Below the pieces are notes generated by a model. It saw nothing but the letters and a program-made list of their open reading frames with translations. It was not told the origin of the DNA and ran no database searches. 64,000 nt of DNA from NCBI GenBank assembly GCA_023213395.1, contig CM041465.1, positions 47,933,741-47,997,740 of the forward strand, written 5' to 3'. The position numbers and the translations under genes were made by a program. Of the stretch, positions 10,582 through 22,031 are shown one piece after another. Source of the stretch: Cycas panzhihuaensis (taxonomy: Eukaryota > Cycadophyta). Positions within the stretch are counted from its first letter, which is position 1; each line of letters begins with the position of its first letter.

Positions 10582-10916
10582 TGCAAGATATGTCCCTTGG
10601 ATGTTTGACACTTGTTAAACATCCAATGCCTTAGGTCTCTCCTTTCACTCTATATAATGAGACCTCTCCTCATTGTTCTCATAGAGAATTGGGTCAGATT
10701 GTTATCTTTGCTAAACAAACTATTATTCATTTGGAGGTTGGACCAATTCCAACCCTTCATCTTTGGTATCATTTTCTTTCTCCTTATTTTCATGCTTTAT
10801 CTTGCTTATGTTTCATCTTAAGGGTTTCATACTTGTTAGCATTTGTTGCTTTCTAGAACTAAGTGAACCTAGCTTCTAGATCTTGGGATTGTAAGGCCAT
10901 TAGGCCATTTTTCACA
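10582..10916 (+). repeat. 5' LTR of element C, second part
   Basis: It continues the LTR interrupted at 5323 and ends GGCCATTTTTCACA. It carries the promoter inverted repeat (10597-10626, arms GGATGTTTGACA-type with one mismatch) and TATATAATGAGACC at about 10651. Confidence 0.93.
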
Positions 10917-10934
10917 TTTGGTATAAGAGCTAGA
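10917..10934 (+). promoter_or_regulatory. primer binding site of element C
   Basis: TTTGGTATAAGAGCTAGAG follows the LTR end directly. It is the initiator tRNA-Met site with one substitution (TATAAGAGC for TATCAGAGC). Confidence 0.82.
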
Positions 10935-13341
10935 GGAGACTAGTTCCCTCTGTTCTGATTTTTTTGCTCAAGGAGATTCAAAGAAGGGTTACAAACCCTT
11001 GGTGACGACCTTCGCTCTCCGAAGGTGATCCAAGGTTTGCTAAGACCATTTTTTGCAGATTTAAGCTTTTGGAGCATTTTTTTTGAAGGCTGGAGCTGGG
11101 TTATTTTCAAATCTGAATTTTTTTTTTTACAAAGGACTTGTTGGGTGCAACACAAATTGCTGTTACAAACAGGTTTTTACTCAGATTTGATTGCTTTCAA
11201 GTCTAAAATACTTGCTAAGGCTTAGATCCACTGATTGAGACCATATATTTGCTATTTTTCAACTCACCTGCAACTGCTATACTTTGAGATCCACTCCCTA
11301 CAATGGAAAAATCTTTTTTTTCTGTGTGTTTGCAGAAATTTTGGGCTGAAACTAAGCCACACAGTGTTGGGACTTAGTCACCACAGTCTTCTTTTTATTG
11401 TTGGGATCTTCAATGCTGACCAACTCTCCTTGGAAGGGTCTCAAACCCTGCGTGGGTCCCACAAAGTGTTAACGGTGACCAAACGTCACCTCCCAAAGTC
11501 TCCTGGTAATCGTACACACTTCTCGACTCTCCACAGCCCGTGTGCCCTCCTCATCACATTTCTGCTCGCTGCACCTCGTACAAACAACGGAAGAGGCTCA
11601 AATCTGAGTTGAACCTCCATCTGGGTGGGGCGCCCCTGCTCTTGAAGTCTCAGACTGATTCGAGCTTCCTACGCAAAAATCTCTTCGCTTGAGCGTCCAC
11701 GGCCGCTGCTCGAGTTACGGCGCCATTCGGCGGATTATCAATTTCGATTTTTTTTTCTCTTTTGAAAAAATTACGAAGAAACTTTAGAACTTTTAACAAT
11801 AGGTTATAAAAATTGGAATATCTTTAGTATATTCGTTTTTATATAAATCGCCTTGGTCTAAAGTTTATATTAAGTGTTCTTTTAAGTCACTTAAAGTACA
11901 AAAAATTTCACTTTTTAAGCCAAAATTTAAAGATTATTAAGTGTTTTTTAGTCTTTTAACTTTTTTTTTGACTTCACTTTAGTGAATAAAAGACTAAATC
12001 AAGGCTTTTAAGTGATTTACTACATTAAAAGTGATAATTTTTTCCTTTATTAAGCTATTTTTCTTAGTCAAGGCACCTTGCATGGTGACCCTAGCTTAAT
12101 TTTTTCTTAAGGAAAAATCACATTTTTTGTACTTTTGGAGTTAAAAATCTTCCTTGATACATAGTGAGTTCATTAAATGACTGATGCTAAGTCATTTTCT
12201 TATCGTTGAAGATTAGAAATACTTGATTAAGGTGCTTATTAAGGCTCCCTGCGAGGTGTCCTTGTTACTCAAAGTTTCAAAAAAAATTGAATTTCAGCCT
12301 TTGTTTTTAGGCATTTCAAGCTTTATTTTACACTTATTTCATGTTTATAAGTGTTATAAGGTCTTGTTGAAAGTGATTTTAAGTGTTGATACCTTGTCAA
12401 AAGTGATATTTATCACTGTTTCAACACTCCTTTTAAGGCACCTTGCATGGTGACCTATTGCCCTTAGTCACAAAAAAGGGCTCAAAAACACTTCTATTTA
12501 ATAAAACCACTTCATTTTTTGATCATTGGGACTATTTTAAAATCCCAACACTTGGTGCTTGGTGTCCTTATTTGGCAAGTGGTCTTCTTCTCTTCACTCT
12601 TGAGCATTAAAAGGAATCCACTTGTACTTTCATCACAAGGTTTTGCTTTGCTTTTTTGAGTACTTAGCATCTTTTCAAAGTACTTTTTTTGCAAAACTCA
12701 TTGTACTCAAGCATCTTTTTTTTACTTGGATTTGCATAAGCACTCTCACTTCATTAAGTGCTCATTGTAAACAACACTTTAAGTGTTCATTTGATGTACT
12801 AGCTTGCTTCTTTTTGAAGTCTCTTTCATTGTAAGTTTAATCAAGCACTTTCATAAGTACATCATCAAAGTAAAATAAATCTTAAGTTCACTTTAACCTT
12901 CTAAAAAGTGACTTTAAAAATCTTGTTGGAGAGGCTCGAAAAAGGTTTAAACCTTGCCTCTGAAATAACCTTAAGCTTGGTGCATTCCCTAGGGGACCAA
13001 CCGACTGTATGGTCAGTGCACGACAATTAAGGTTGCTTGAGGGAAAGGAGGTTCGAAAAGGGTGTTATTGGGGCCATGAATCCTGTGGAAAGCATGGTAC
13101 ATCCATGCAGATCAACCCTACCTGCATTGTCCTAGATTTAACTTGGCCAACTGTTGGATCTCCTCTATAGATCAGGGTTGGACCAACTCCATAGCCTAGT
13201 CCTCCACCACTCATTATTCCATTCAGTTGTTGGATCTTCTAGTAAGATCAGAACTGTTGGTTTCGTTAGAAGGTGGAACTTAAGCGACGAAAGCTTTGAG
13301 TTTCCAAGTTATCTGTTAGCTTCAAGCCTTACAACTGAAAC
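10935..13341 (+). other. long untranslated leader of element C
   Basis: A 2.4 kb stretch between PBS and gag has no recognisable protein. The last 400 bp (about 12940-13341) is closely matched by the leader of J on the opposite strand (29808-30210), including the GACCAACCGACTGTATGGTC segment and the AGGCACCTTGCATGGTGACC motif (12068-12089 and 12438-12455). A 125-codon open frame at 11235-11612 has no known domain and I do not call it a gene. Confidence 0.75.
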
Positions 13342-14270
13342 ATGACTGCAATTAACATGCTTAATGCATGCACCATTAGATTAACAGGACAAGATAACTA
13401 TCAAGAATGGAAGAGGATCACTCAAAATCTTTTGACAATGAATGAATTTTGGGGTCATGTTTCTAGAAGGATACCCCAACCTATACCTGTTATCAATGGT
13501 GATGTAACTGTTCAACCTGATGATGCTCTTGTTGCTGCATGGAAGTCAAAGATGAAATCGCTTTGATATTCCTACATATGATTGTTGATGTTCATGTGGA
13601 TCAAAATATTGTGTGTGCAAAAACTTCTAAGGAAGTATGGGACATTTTGTCCTCTTTGTATGAAAGGTGAGATGAAGCTCGCATATTGATGGTAAAAGCC
13701 AAGTTGTATTCTATAAAATTTGTCAAGCCTATGTCCGCTTTTCTTTCCTCCATCAAGGAGGTATGTAATGAATTGAATACACTAGGTAGTCCAGCCACTA
13801 GAGATGAGCTTATAACATCAATCACCAAAGTTTTGTCAAAGGACTACAATGGCTTTATATCTTCTACTACACGAGATGGTTCACTCAAACAAATGTCATT
13901 TAATGAACTTGAAAGCTTGTTGCTTCAAGAGGAACAAATTTACACCAAGGATAATGAAGACGAACCATCTACATTAGGTGCATTCACAACCAAATCAAAG
14001 GCCAAGCAGAACCTCAAACGTGCACTGTCAAAGCAGTTTGGGAACATGAACATTGGTTCTTCAAAGACCAATGTTGTTTGTCATTATTTTGGCAAAGCTG
14101 GCCGCATTGCACCTGATTGTAGGAAGAAGCAAGCAGATCTACGACAACAAAGAATGTACCACGCCAACAAAGTCGAGATGCAGCAGCCTACTAGCGGCAA
14201 TTCCAACAAAGATTCCAGCAACAACAGTAGCAACAACCCCCTCGACTAAATCGAGGTGTCTACGAGAAGG
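13342..14270 (+). pseudogene. gag: gag of element C, broken
   Basis: It starts at ATG 13342 with MTAINMLNACTIRLTGQ. A frameshift after AAWKSK (about 13550) and a stop at 13668 break it; the second half is open from 13686 to 14249. The zinc knuckle (about 14078-14120) reads CHYFGKAGRIAPDC, so one Cys and the His ligand are replaced and zinc binding should be lost. Confidence 0.85.
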
Positions 14271-14289
14271 TCAAAGAGGAAGGAGGGGT

Positions 14290-15315
14290 TTTAGAGGTGG
14301 CAATCAACGCTGTTTCAATTAGTTTGCAGATGAGGACAAACTATTTTGTGCTTATCAATCATCCAAGGTTGATAAAACTTGGATTATTGACTCTGGAGCT
14401 ACTCAACACATGACTGGGAGTGAAGAACTCCTTTGCGACATTAAAGAAGGAAAAGGTCAATCAGTGTCCTTCGGCAACAATCAATCTGTCAAGATTTCTG
14501 GCATAGGCACAATAGCTCCATTTCATTCCTCTTCTAATCCTTCCTCTTCATTTCCCAATGGCAATGCCTACTTTATACCTTCTATGGACAAGAGCTTGCT
14601 ATCTATTAGCAAATTGGACAAACAACAAATGAGCATTTTGTTCAAAAATGGGAAATGTGTAATAAGTGACAAAGATGACCAAGTAGTAGCTGCTGGATAT
14701 GAGGACCATGGCCTCTACAAATTGGATGCTAATAAGCCTCAAGGCAAGGAGCATTTAGTATGTCGCCTAAAAAAGGCATTATATGGCTTGAAACAAGTTC
14801 CAAGAGCATGGTACTCAAAGATCGATGATTACTTCTTGAGACATGGGTTTCATCGATCTACTTCAGATCGTAACTTATACATCAAACATGAAAAGAACCA
14901 TGCCATTTTTATTGTCTTATATGTAGATGACTTAGTGATCACTGACAATGACACTAAGATGATACAAATTCTCCAAGATGACTTGAAGAGGCGTTTTGAG
15001 ATGACAGATCTTGGACTTCTCCATTATTTCTTAGGCTTTGAGGTATGGCAACAGCTAGGCTATATCTTCATCACCCAAGTGAAATATTCTTGGGACATTT
15101 TGCAGCAGTTCCGGATGCACGACTGCAAGCCAACGCCTACACCCATGGAGAATGGAACTAAGCTTACTCTCAATGAGGAAGCTGAACCTGCAAATCCCAC
15201 TCTTCACCGGCAGTTGATTGGTAGCCTCATTTATTTCACCAACACTCGACCAGATATTTCATTTGCAGTTGAGATTTGTTCTCGATACATGTCTCAACCC
15301 AATCAGAAACATTAG
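14290..15315 (+). CDS. in-frame fusion of protease region to C-terminal half of RT (element C)
   Basis: The DSGATQHMTGSEELLC protease motif (about 14390-14430) leads into the GAG-pre-integrase segment up to YKLDAN. At about 14738 the frame passes directly into the RT segment [18 protein letters not shown], with YVDDL at about 14920-14935 and the RNase H linker up to NQKH. The intact relatives A, B and J carry the integrase and the first half of RT (about 1.7-1.9 kb) between these points. The deletion leaves a 301-codon ORF from ATG 14410, with a stop at 15313. A product from it is unproven. Confidence 0.78.
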
Positions 15316-15800
15316 AATGTAGCTAAACGCATACTTAAATACATCAAAGGCACATTGCAGCATGGCCTTGAGTATGCACATGATGAGAACTTCACTCTGG
15401 AAGGGTTCTCAGATTCTCATAGGGCAGGTTGCCAGGATAGCAGGAGATCAACCTCGAGATACTGTTTTTCCCTCAGTTCAGCAGTTGTTTCGTGGAGTTG
15501 CAAGAAGCAACCCAATGTTACCTTGTCCTCCACCGAAGCAGAGTACAAAGCTGCAGTCAGTGCAGCTTGTGAAGTTATCTAGCTACGATAGATTCTTAGG
15601 GAGCTTGGACTTGAGCAGGATCACCCCACCAGAATATATTGTGACAATCAAAGTGTGCTCAAGGCGCCAAGAATCCATTTTCATGCAAGGACCAAACATA
15701 TTGAGGTTCATCATCACCTCATCAGAGAGCATGTGCAAAGTGGCGAGATCAACCTTCAATATCGACCAATGTAAGAGACAACAGATATCTTTACCAAGCC
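15316..15800 (+). pseudogene. RNase H region of element C
   Basis: It reads LEYAHDENFTLEGFSDS, GCQDSRRSTSRYCFSL and STEAEYKAAVSAACEV, the copia RNase H signature, then shifts frame after 15582. The SDWAG motif is changed to SHRAG, removing a catalytic-region Asp. Confidence 0.8.
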
Positions 15801-15864
15801 ACTTGGTAGAGAAAAAATTGTAAAATTTAGAGATGGTCTAGGGGGCCGACTTAACATTGTAAAC

Positions 15865-15876
15865 AGTAAGGGGGAG
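15865..15876 (+). promoter_or_regulatory. polypurine tract of element C
   Basis: AGTAAGGGGGAG immediately precedes the TGTTAAACC start of the 3' LTR. Confidence 0.85.
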
Positions 15877-16428
15877 TGTTAAACCTTATGTTTACATGTT
15901 AAGACTATGTACTTTATTTGTCATGTAATATTTGTACTTTTGTATTTTAGGGGTAACTTATCACTTAAGTGATAAAGTGCACACCCACATTCTTTTCTAG
16001 TGACAAAACATTGTCACTAAAGGGTCAAATGGACCTCCATACACTTTTGCTCACTTGAGAGCCCTAAAAAGACACATGTCTTACATGCAAGGCATGTACC
16101 TTAGATGTTTGACACTTGTCAAACATCCAATGCCTTAGGTCTCTCCTTTCACTCTATATAATGAGACCTCTCCTCATTGTTCTCATAGAGAGTTGGAGCT
16201 GTATTGTTATGCTGCTAGTTTGCTAATCAAACTGTATTCATTTGGAGGTTGGACCAATTCCAACCCCTCATCTTTGGTATCATTTTCTTGGTCTTTCTTT
16301 TTATGCTTTATCTTGCTTATGTTTCATCTTAAGGGTTTCATACTTGTTAGCATTTGTTGCTTTCTAGAACTAGAGCGAACCTAGCTTCTAGATCTTGGGA
16401 TTGTAAAGCCATTAGGCCATTTTTCACA
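15877..16428 (+). repeat. 3' LTR of element C, 552 bp
   Basis: It runs TGTTAAACC to TTTTCACA. The palindrome core is at 15958-15975, the promoter inverted repeat at 16101-16130 and the TATATAA box at 16155-16161. It is followed by the TSD CTTTT. Confidence 0.95.
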
Positions 16429-17206
16429 CTTTTTGCTCTTAAGAGACCTTCAATTTTGATTTTTTAGAGACTGAAATTGGTTGCAATGAGCTTGTCAGCT
16501 TCTGGAAGTGCAACAACCGAGGAGGCCATCTTAAAACAACAGAGACAGAGTTCTAATGTTTAAAATATTGAGCCGTATGGATTTGTACGGAATTATACGG
16601 AAAAAGTATAGGTGTATGGAATCGACTAAAAATGTTCTCCAATTAAAGCTTTCAATGAGAGCTTCAAGAATTTGTAAATATTTTTTTTCAGATTCAGTTT
16701 GATTATCTCAGAAATTACCCCAAAAGAGTACGACCAAACTAGGGTTTAGAAGTAAACAATGTTCATAACTCGAATTTTATCCAATGAAGGGGATTGAACA
16801 AGTAGTCAATAGATTCGTATTGATAAGATGAAGATTGAGTATAAAATTACTTAAAAAATCTAAGAATTTCATGAGAAATCTTCACTAGAAAGTTTTGATG
16901 GGCTCCCACTGAAAATCTTGAATTTCTTGTCTTCCTGGTTCAAATTTGGAGTCGAGCCTTTTGGACAGATTGATGTGCTCGTCAAAACAAGTCTTTCCAC
17001 CAAATTTTGTCTCAATCTGATAACTTAAAAAGAATTTCGTACAGTTCTGTACGACAAGATCGTACTGTAGATATTTTTGGCCTTACATGTCTTTTTTGAC
17101 CTTTAATATTTTTATCAACTCAGGTTCTTCAAAAATCCCTTGATTAGACTTTATCTTCTAACTGTTTTTGACTTAGCCCCTTCAGTCTTTTTCGGCTCCC
17201 TTTAAG

Positions 17207-17221
17207 CCTACTCTAATACCA
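17207..17221 (-). promoter_or_regulatory. variant primer binding site of element D
   Basis: TGGTATTAGAGTAGG on the minus strand adjoins the LTR. Element H on the other strand has the identical variant, while all other elements here keep TATC(A/G)(A/G)AGC or a single change from it. Confidence 0.75.
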
Positions 17222-17412
17222 TGAAAAATTTCACACTCGTTTTCATTGGTCATTAATGAGGTGAAGCCCTCTATAAATAGTGTACAATATACAAGAATCT
17301 TGGAAACTGTTTAATGCATGAGTGCCACTTATCACAAGAATATAAAAAGGGGTTTTTGACACATAACCCTTACAATGATGATATAAGCCTAGATAAAACA
17401 TTATTCTTAACA
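17222..17412 (-). repeat. 5' LTR of element D, 191 bp
   Basis: On the plus strand it begins TGAAAAATTTCACAC and ends ATTCTTAACA. It holds a CTATAAATAG TATA box (17270-17279). It is related by eye to the LTRs of E and L. Confidence 0.82.
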
Positions 17413-17441
17413 TAGAGATCATAATGCACTAATTTTATGCT

Positions 17442-18991
17442 CTATCCACGCCACACACTTCTTTGAAAAGGAAACTTGTGTTGTTTACCCAACATACATC
17501 CTTTGTAAACAAAGGAATAGAATATCATATTTGGAAGCCTATCAACCATATTAGAAATTTTCAATAATTCTAATCTATCACATGAGATGTGCCCATACTT
17601 CAAATGGTAGAGTTTGTTATTATCAATATTTGAAATAGCAAAAGATTTTACATCACTTTTTGAAGTAATGGGATTAGAAAGTAGTCTATGAAGATCATTG
17701 TTTTCTATGCCTCTAGCTATTACAATTCCCCCTTTTTTCATGTCAAAAATATGGCAAAACCCATTTTTATCAAAGATGGTTCTCAACTTTTTTTTTTCCA
17801 AGTTGGGATACTAAGAGCAAATTTTTTTTTCAACTCTGGGATGAAACGAACATTGCCATTTTTAAGCACTTTTCCTTTAATTTTGACTGCTATTACTCTA
17901 ATTCTATTGATTTATTGAGAGAGTATGGCTTAAGAGATTCAAGCCATTTTCTTCATCCCGTCATGTGACTAGATGTCTTGAGTCAATATACGAAACATTT
18001 TCATCTTTGGAGGAGGTGGCAAGTGTAGCTATGAAGGTTGCCTCTTCTTCTTCTTCTTGAAGATTGCTTTGTTCTTTGTTGTAGTTTCTTGTAGGTCTTT
18101 TCCCTCTCTGGATTTCAACTTTCCTCCGGAAACACTAGTAGGGATAATGTCTTTGTCCACAGTAGTAGCACACATCGAAAACTCTATAATTGTTGGAGAA
18201 GCGTCTTTTGTCTTCCATTGTTGAAACAAACTCTAGAGTCTCGTGGTTGGGTTGACCTTCCTTTGCCTCTCGTATCTTGCCATCTTCCTCTAGGTTTATC
18301 TCTGGTGCTTGATGCTCGACTGCGACCTCTAAAAAAAGATTGTCCTCGTTCTCTTGTACCAATGCTAAGTTTAGACAAAAAAGCCTCTTCAATTTCTGTC
18401 TCTTTTTCATATCTTTTGTTTCTTTGTTCTTGCTTGACTAGAAGACCTATTAATATTTTAAGAGACATTGCTGCACTTTGATTGTTATTAGTTATGGAAT
18501 TTACCATATCGTTAGACGACTTCAGAAGCTTGTTTATAATCATTTTTACAAGTTCCAACTCTAGAAGATTTGTTCCAACATTAACCAAATAATTTTTGAC
18601 TGATGTGACTTTATGAATGAATTCTGAAACATTTTCTTTTTCCCTCATGTGGAGTTTATACAATTCCTCTTTTAAAGCTACAATTTTAGGTTCATTTTTT
18701 TTGACTGTGAAGATTGTCAAATACCTTCTAGATTTCTTCACAAGAATTCATTCCTTTATCATACACTAACAAGGAGTCAAAAATGGGCAATTTCAAAATT
18801 ATTACACTTGAATTGTTTTTATCATCCTAGCCGGGTTGGTCAACAACATTAACAGGTCTTTTCTCCTTCCCTGTAGCTATATCCTAGGTGTTTTTCACAC
18901 TCAGATGACTCTCTATTTTGATCTTTTTGATTTGGTAGCTAATTGCAGTCAACTTATCTTGTTCATTCAAGGCAAGAATGGAGGGCGCCAT
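17442..18991 (-). pseudogene. gag: gag to pre-integrase of element E, broken
   Basis: Gag begins MAPSILALNEQDKLTA and shows LKLPIFDSLLVYDKG, EELYKLHMREKENVSEFIHK and LLVKQEQRNKRYE (18741-18184 is the longest open part), followed by an Arg-rich linker and a damaged CFNNGRQK zinc knuckle. The pre-integrase block at 17801-17442 reads LRTIFDKNGFCHIFDMKKGG, LKYGHISCDRLE and KGCMLGKQHKFPF. Frameshifts separate the blocks. Confidence 0.82.
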
Positions 18992-19714
18992 CTCAGAAAA
19001 GGAGGAAGACTGAAATTGTCAGAATGCATTGCAGGTTTTATCGCAGACGAGCCGTACGACTGTACAGAATTCCGTACAAAAGTATAGTTGTGTAGATTAA
19101 AACAAAAGTAGATCCAAATGAAAGATATCGGGATGAGAATCTTAGATATGTCAAAAGTTTTAAGAGTTTCGCTATGGTTTGCTTTGAAATTGACTTGACA
19201 TGGAGGACGTGTGGCTAGGGTTTTGGAAGAAAAATGCTTGTAAATTTCAAAGAACTGAGTGAAAATCTTTGAAGTTGGAATTAAATGAAGCTCATCAATG
19301 AGAGGGATGGTTTATGATAGGTATTACCAAAAGATTTGGAGTGGAACTGAAGAACTGTAGTCGAAGTTTGAAAACCATGCCTACTGAAAATGATTCAAAA
19401 CTGCTCGAAAAATTGCTTTTCTGCAATCAACCGTTTAGGGGAAGTTGACGGCCTTGATGAGATGAACCTTCTGGTAAATTTTTAAGTTATTCTGAGCACC
19501 TTGAAAAAATTGGTCCATACAGGTCATACATTTGTTCGTCTAAATTTGGCATAAACCTCATTTGGCTGACAGTTTGATTATTAACAGTCTCCTTCGATCT
19601 CTTTCAGAAAAAATACTTATAAGATTCAACCTCCTTCAATTTATCTCAAAAGTTCTAACAGATTCCTCTTTTGAATCTTTACGAATCGAGCAATTATACC
19701 TTGCTCTGATACCA

Positions 19715-19915
19715 TCAAAGAAAACTCAACTGAATGAAGAATTCTCATTGATTATATGAGAGATGATCTGTCTATAAATACAAGGAATGTTTAATAATTG
19801 CTCATTATATGTAAGCCACTTGTCAATCTTACAAAGAAGAGGGAATGCCACATAACCCTCATTAATTCACTATACAACTTAAAGGTACTATCATAGATAA
19901 AACATTAATCTAACA
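19715..19915 (-). repeat. 5' LTR of element E, about 201 bp
   Basis: It lies between the PBS and AATCTAACA at 19915. A CTATAAATAC TATA box is at 19772-19781. The end next to the PBS is GA rather than CA on the sense strand, probably a point change. Confidence 0.75.
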
Positions 19916-21132
19916 AGACAATGCCAGGGTTGTTATGCTTAAAGGCCAAATCTACTCTACTCCATTTACAGGATCTATTGCAACACACTTAACACATATC
20001 AAAGTGATTAAAAATTAGTTAGTAGTTTTGGGTCAGCTATCAGATGATGGTGATCTCATATCTGGTATAGTGAATGTTTTGCCACCTAGATATAATTCCC
20101 TCATATCCAATCTGTCTCATATAGGTCGAATTTCCACCCTAGACTTTTAATACATTTGGCAGTCTATTGTTCCAAGAGAAATGCATTCTAAATAGATCAG
20201 GGAATCTAGGTGCCTCCTCTTCTACATCTGCATTTGCAGCATGGCATAGAGGAAGACAACAACATCCACATTTGACCCAATAGTTCGATTTAATGAATTT
20301 GAATCATTAGCCATATTAGAGATGTCAGCCTCGACCACATTTACTCCTCACATTGATTGTCACTACTGTGGCAAACTTGGACATATTGTAGTTGATTGTA
20401 GGAAAAAGAGCTTTGATCTTCAACAACAAACAATTTTGGAATCTCCCTGCAATGGGGGGCAATCTGAATCGTGGACATAGTAATTATGAGGGACTATAAA
20501 GGCAAAATTAGCCTAAAAGGACTGAGAAGACAAAATGAAAATGCTCCTCAAGGCTACCAATAGAATAGGAATCGCAACCAGGGACATAATCAAAATCAAG
20601 GTGGCCATATGGCCGATTCACAAAATCTTTTTTTTGTTGCATTAACAACTCAACATTCTAATATATCTCGGTTGATCAATTCGGTGATTCTTGACATATG
20701 ATGGGTTCATAAGAACTTACGGATATGAGACCAATACAGGATCAATCAATTATTTTTGGAGATGTTGTTTTAGAGGTTGCCAAGATTGGCAGTGTTCCTA
20801 TTTCATTGAAGAAATTTGATACTCCACATTATCTCAACAATGTTTTTTATGTAATTGACATGACACAACCTATTATCTATTAGCCAAATAAACAAGCAAA
20901 ACTTTGATGTTTTGTTTAGTCGTCTTGGAAAATGCTTGATTACATATCTATATGACAACTTAACTGCCTCCGGATATGAAGATCAGGGACTATATAAGCT
21001 TGATGCAATAACTACATTTTTGATTTAGCCACATGAATATGGTTTTTATAGTAATTTAGTTTTCACTTCTAGTACTTTTGCTTCAACTTCAGATATAGAT
21101 GAGCAATTATTCAAAGGCATTTGTTTCTTAAA
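19916..21132 (+). pseudogene. decayed plus-strand copia remnant G: gag end to pre-integrase
   Basis: Reading across frames gives a Gag-like LPPRYNSLISNLSH (about 20085), a zinc knuckle CHYCGKLGHIVVDCRKK (about 20359-20405), a Gln/Asn-rich linker, and the GAG-pre-integrase signature YEDQGLYKLDA (about 20975). The last motif resembles family 1. There are many stops; no LTR was identified for it. It is cut on the left by the LTR of E and on the right by the LTR of H. Confidence 0.7.
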
Positions 21133-21343
21133 TGTTAGAGTGTAATGTTTTATCTAGGTACTAAAAGGGTAATGTTGAAACACCCTCAAATGTAACTTAC
21201 ATCTAAGATGTTGACACTTGGCAGTCAAAGATGGATTGGTTACAACTCAGTTTGTAACGGTCATCTAGTATGATGTATACTTAAAGGAGACTAGATCTCC
21301 ATTGAATGCAAGTTTTTGTTCATCTCAATTGAGATTGCTATCA
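21133..21343 (+). repeat. 5' LTR of element H, 211 bp
   Basis: It runs TGTTAGAGTG to GAGATTGCTATCA and is directly followed by TGGTATTAGAGTAGG, a variant initiator tRNA-Met primer site identical to that of D. Confidence 0.82.
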
Positions 21344-22031
21344 TGGTATTAGAGTAGGTCACCCTGCCTGTTTGAGAAGGGGATTAGTGTCTAGTAAAGG
21401 TAGTACCAGAGTAAGACAAACATAGAAGCCAACAAAAGATCAGATTAAGAGTTAAGATTGTTAGAAGGTCAGATCTGGAGGCGATTAAAGGCGTCGTATG
21501 ACCTGTGTACTGAACCGTACGATTGTACAAACAAGAAAAATTCAGTATCTCAGATTGAGACGAAATTTCACCAGCAAGTAGATCTTGACTCCCCCGTCAC
21601 TTCTCTCTTCAAGGTCGAAGTCATCCGAGCATGTTTGAAGGCGGTTTTGGCCACTTTACCAGTCTGCGCGGGTTTGGAGGTACCTTCATAAATTTCTCTT
21701 GATTTTTCTCAGATTTTTGGATTAAATCTGTCATAATATTTTCATATTAGTGCTGTTAAGACATTGTGATTGATTTCAAGAGATTCCGTGGAGATTTTTT
21801 GAAGATACGAGTCAAATTGTGCAAAACCGTAGTCGTGCCCCCTTATCTTTCGAGCTAGTTTTCTCACAATCTGAAATCTATTTTGAAAAACTAATATTAG
21901 ATCTGAAATCCTCTTGTCGCCCTCTTTCTTTTGAGGTACACTTTGTCTCATTTCGTATTGTCTCATTTTTGTATGGAAATCCGTACAATTGTAAGGTCCA
22001 GCTCTGTCAGCCCTTGATTCTCTCAGATTTA

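Larger units (their letters stand above)
5117..16428 (+). mobile_element. Ty1/copia element C (family 1), interrupted by B, internally deleted
   Basis: The 5' LTR is 5117-5323 plus 10582-10916 (about 542 bp once B and one TSD copy are removed), and the 3' LTR is 15877-16428 (552 bp). A perfect 5 bp TSD CTTTT flanks the whole unit (5112-5116 and 16429-16433). Internal order is PBS, a long leader of 2.4 kb, gag, a protease region joined directly to the second half of RT, RNase H, polypurine tract. Integrase and the first half of RT are absent, so C is non-autonomous. By eye the two LTRs differ at roughly 6% of positions. Confidence 0.95.
16434..17412 (-). mobile_element. 5' part of Ty1/copia element D (family 2): LTR, PBS, leader, gag start
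   Basis: On the minus strand: LTR 17412-17222 (191 bp, TGTTAAGAA to TTTTTCA), PBS TGGTATTAGAGTAGG (17221-17207), a leader of about 680 nt, then gag ATG at 16529 reading MASSVVALPEADKLIATNFS and running into element C. The remainder of gag is at 5116-4705 and the rest of D lies left of the window beyond A. D itself is inserted in E, whose coding sequence resumes right of 17413. Confidence 0.88.
17413..19915 (-). mobile_element. 5' part of Ty1/copia element E (family 2), decayed
   Basis: On the minus strand: 5' LTR 19915-19715 (201 bp), PBS TGGTATCAGAGCAAGG (19714-19699), leader, gag from ATG 18991, zinc knuckle region near 18200, protease region, and a GAG-pre-integrase block (17801-17442) ending where D inserted. 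The integrase and RT of E must lie left of the window, if they survive. Confidence 0.85.

Noticed and set aside
11235-11612. 125-codon ORF in the leader of C
   Set aside because: No domain is seen and no matching frame was noticed in the J leader.
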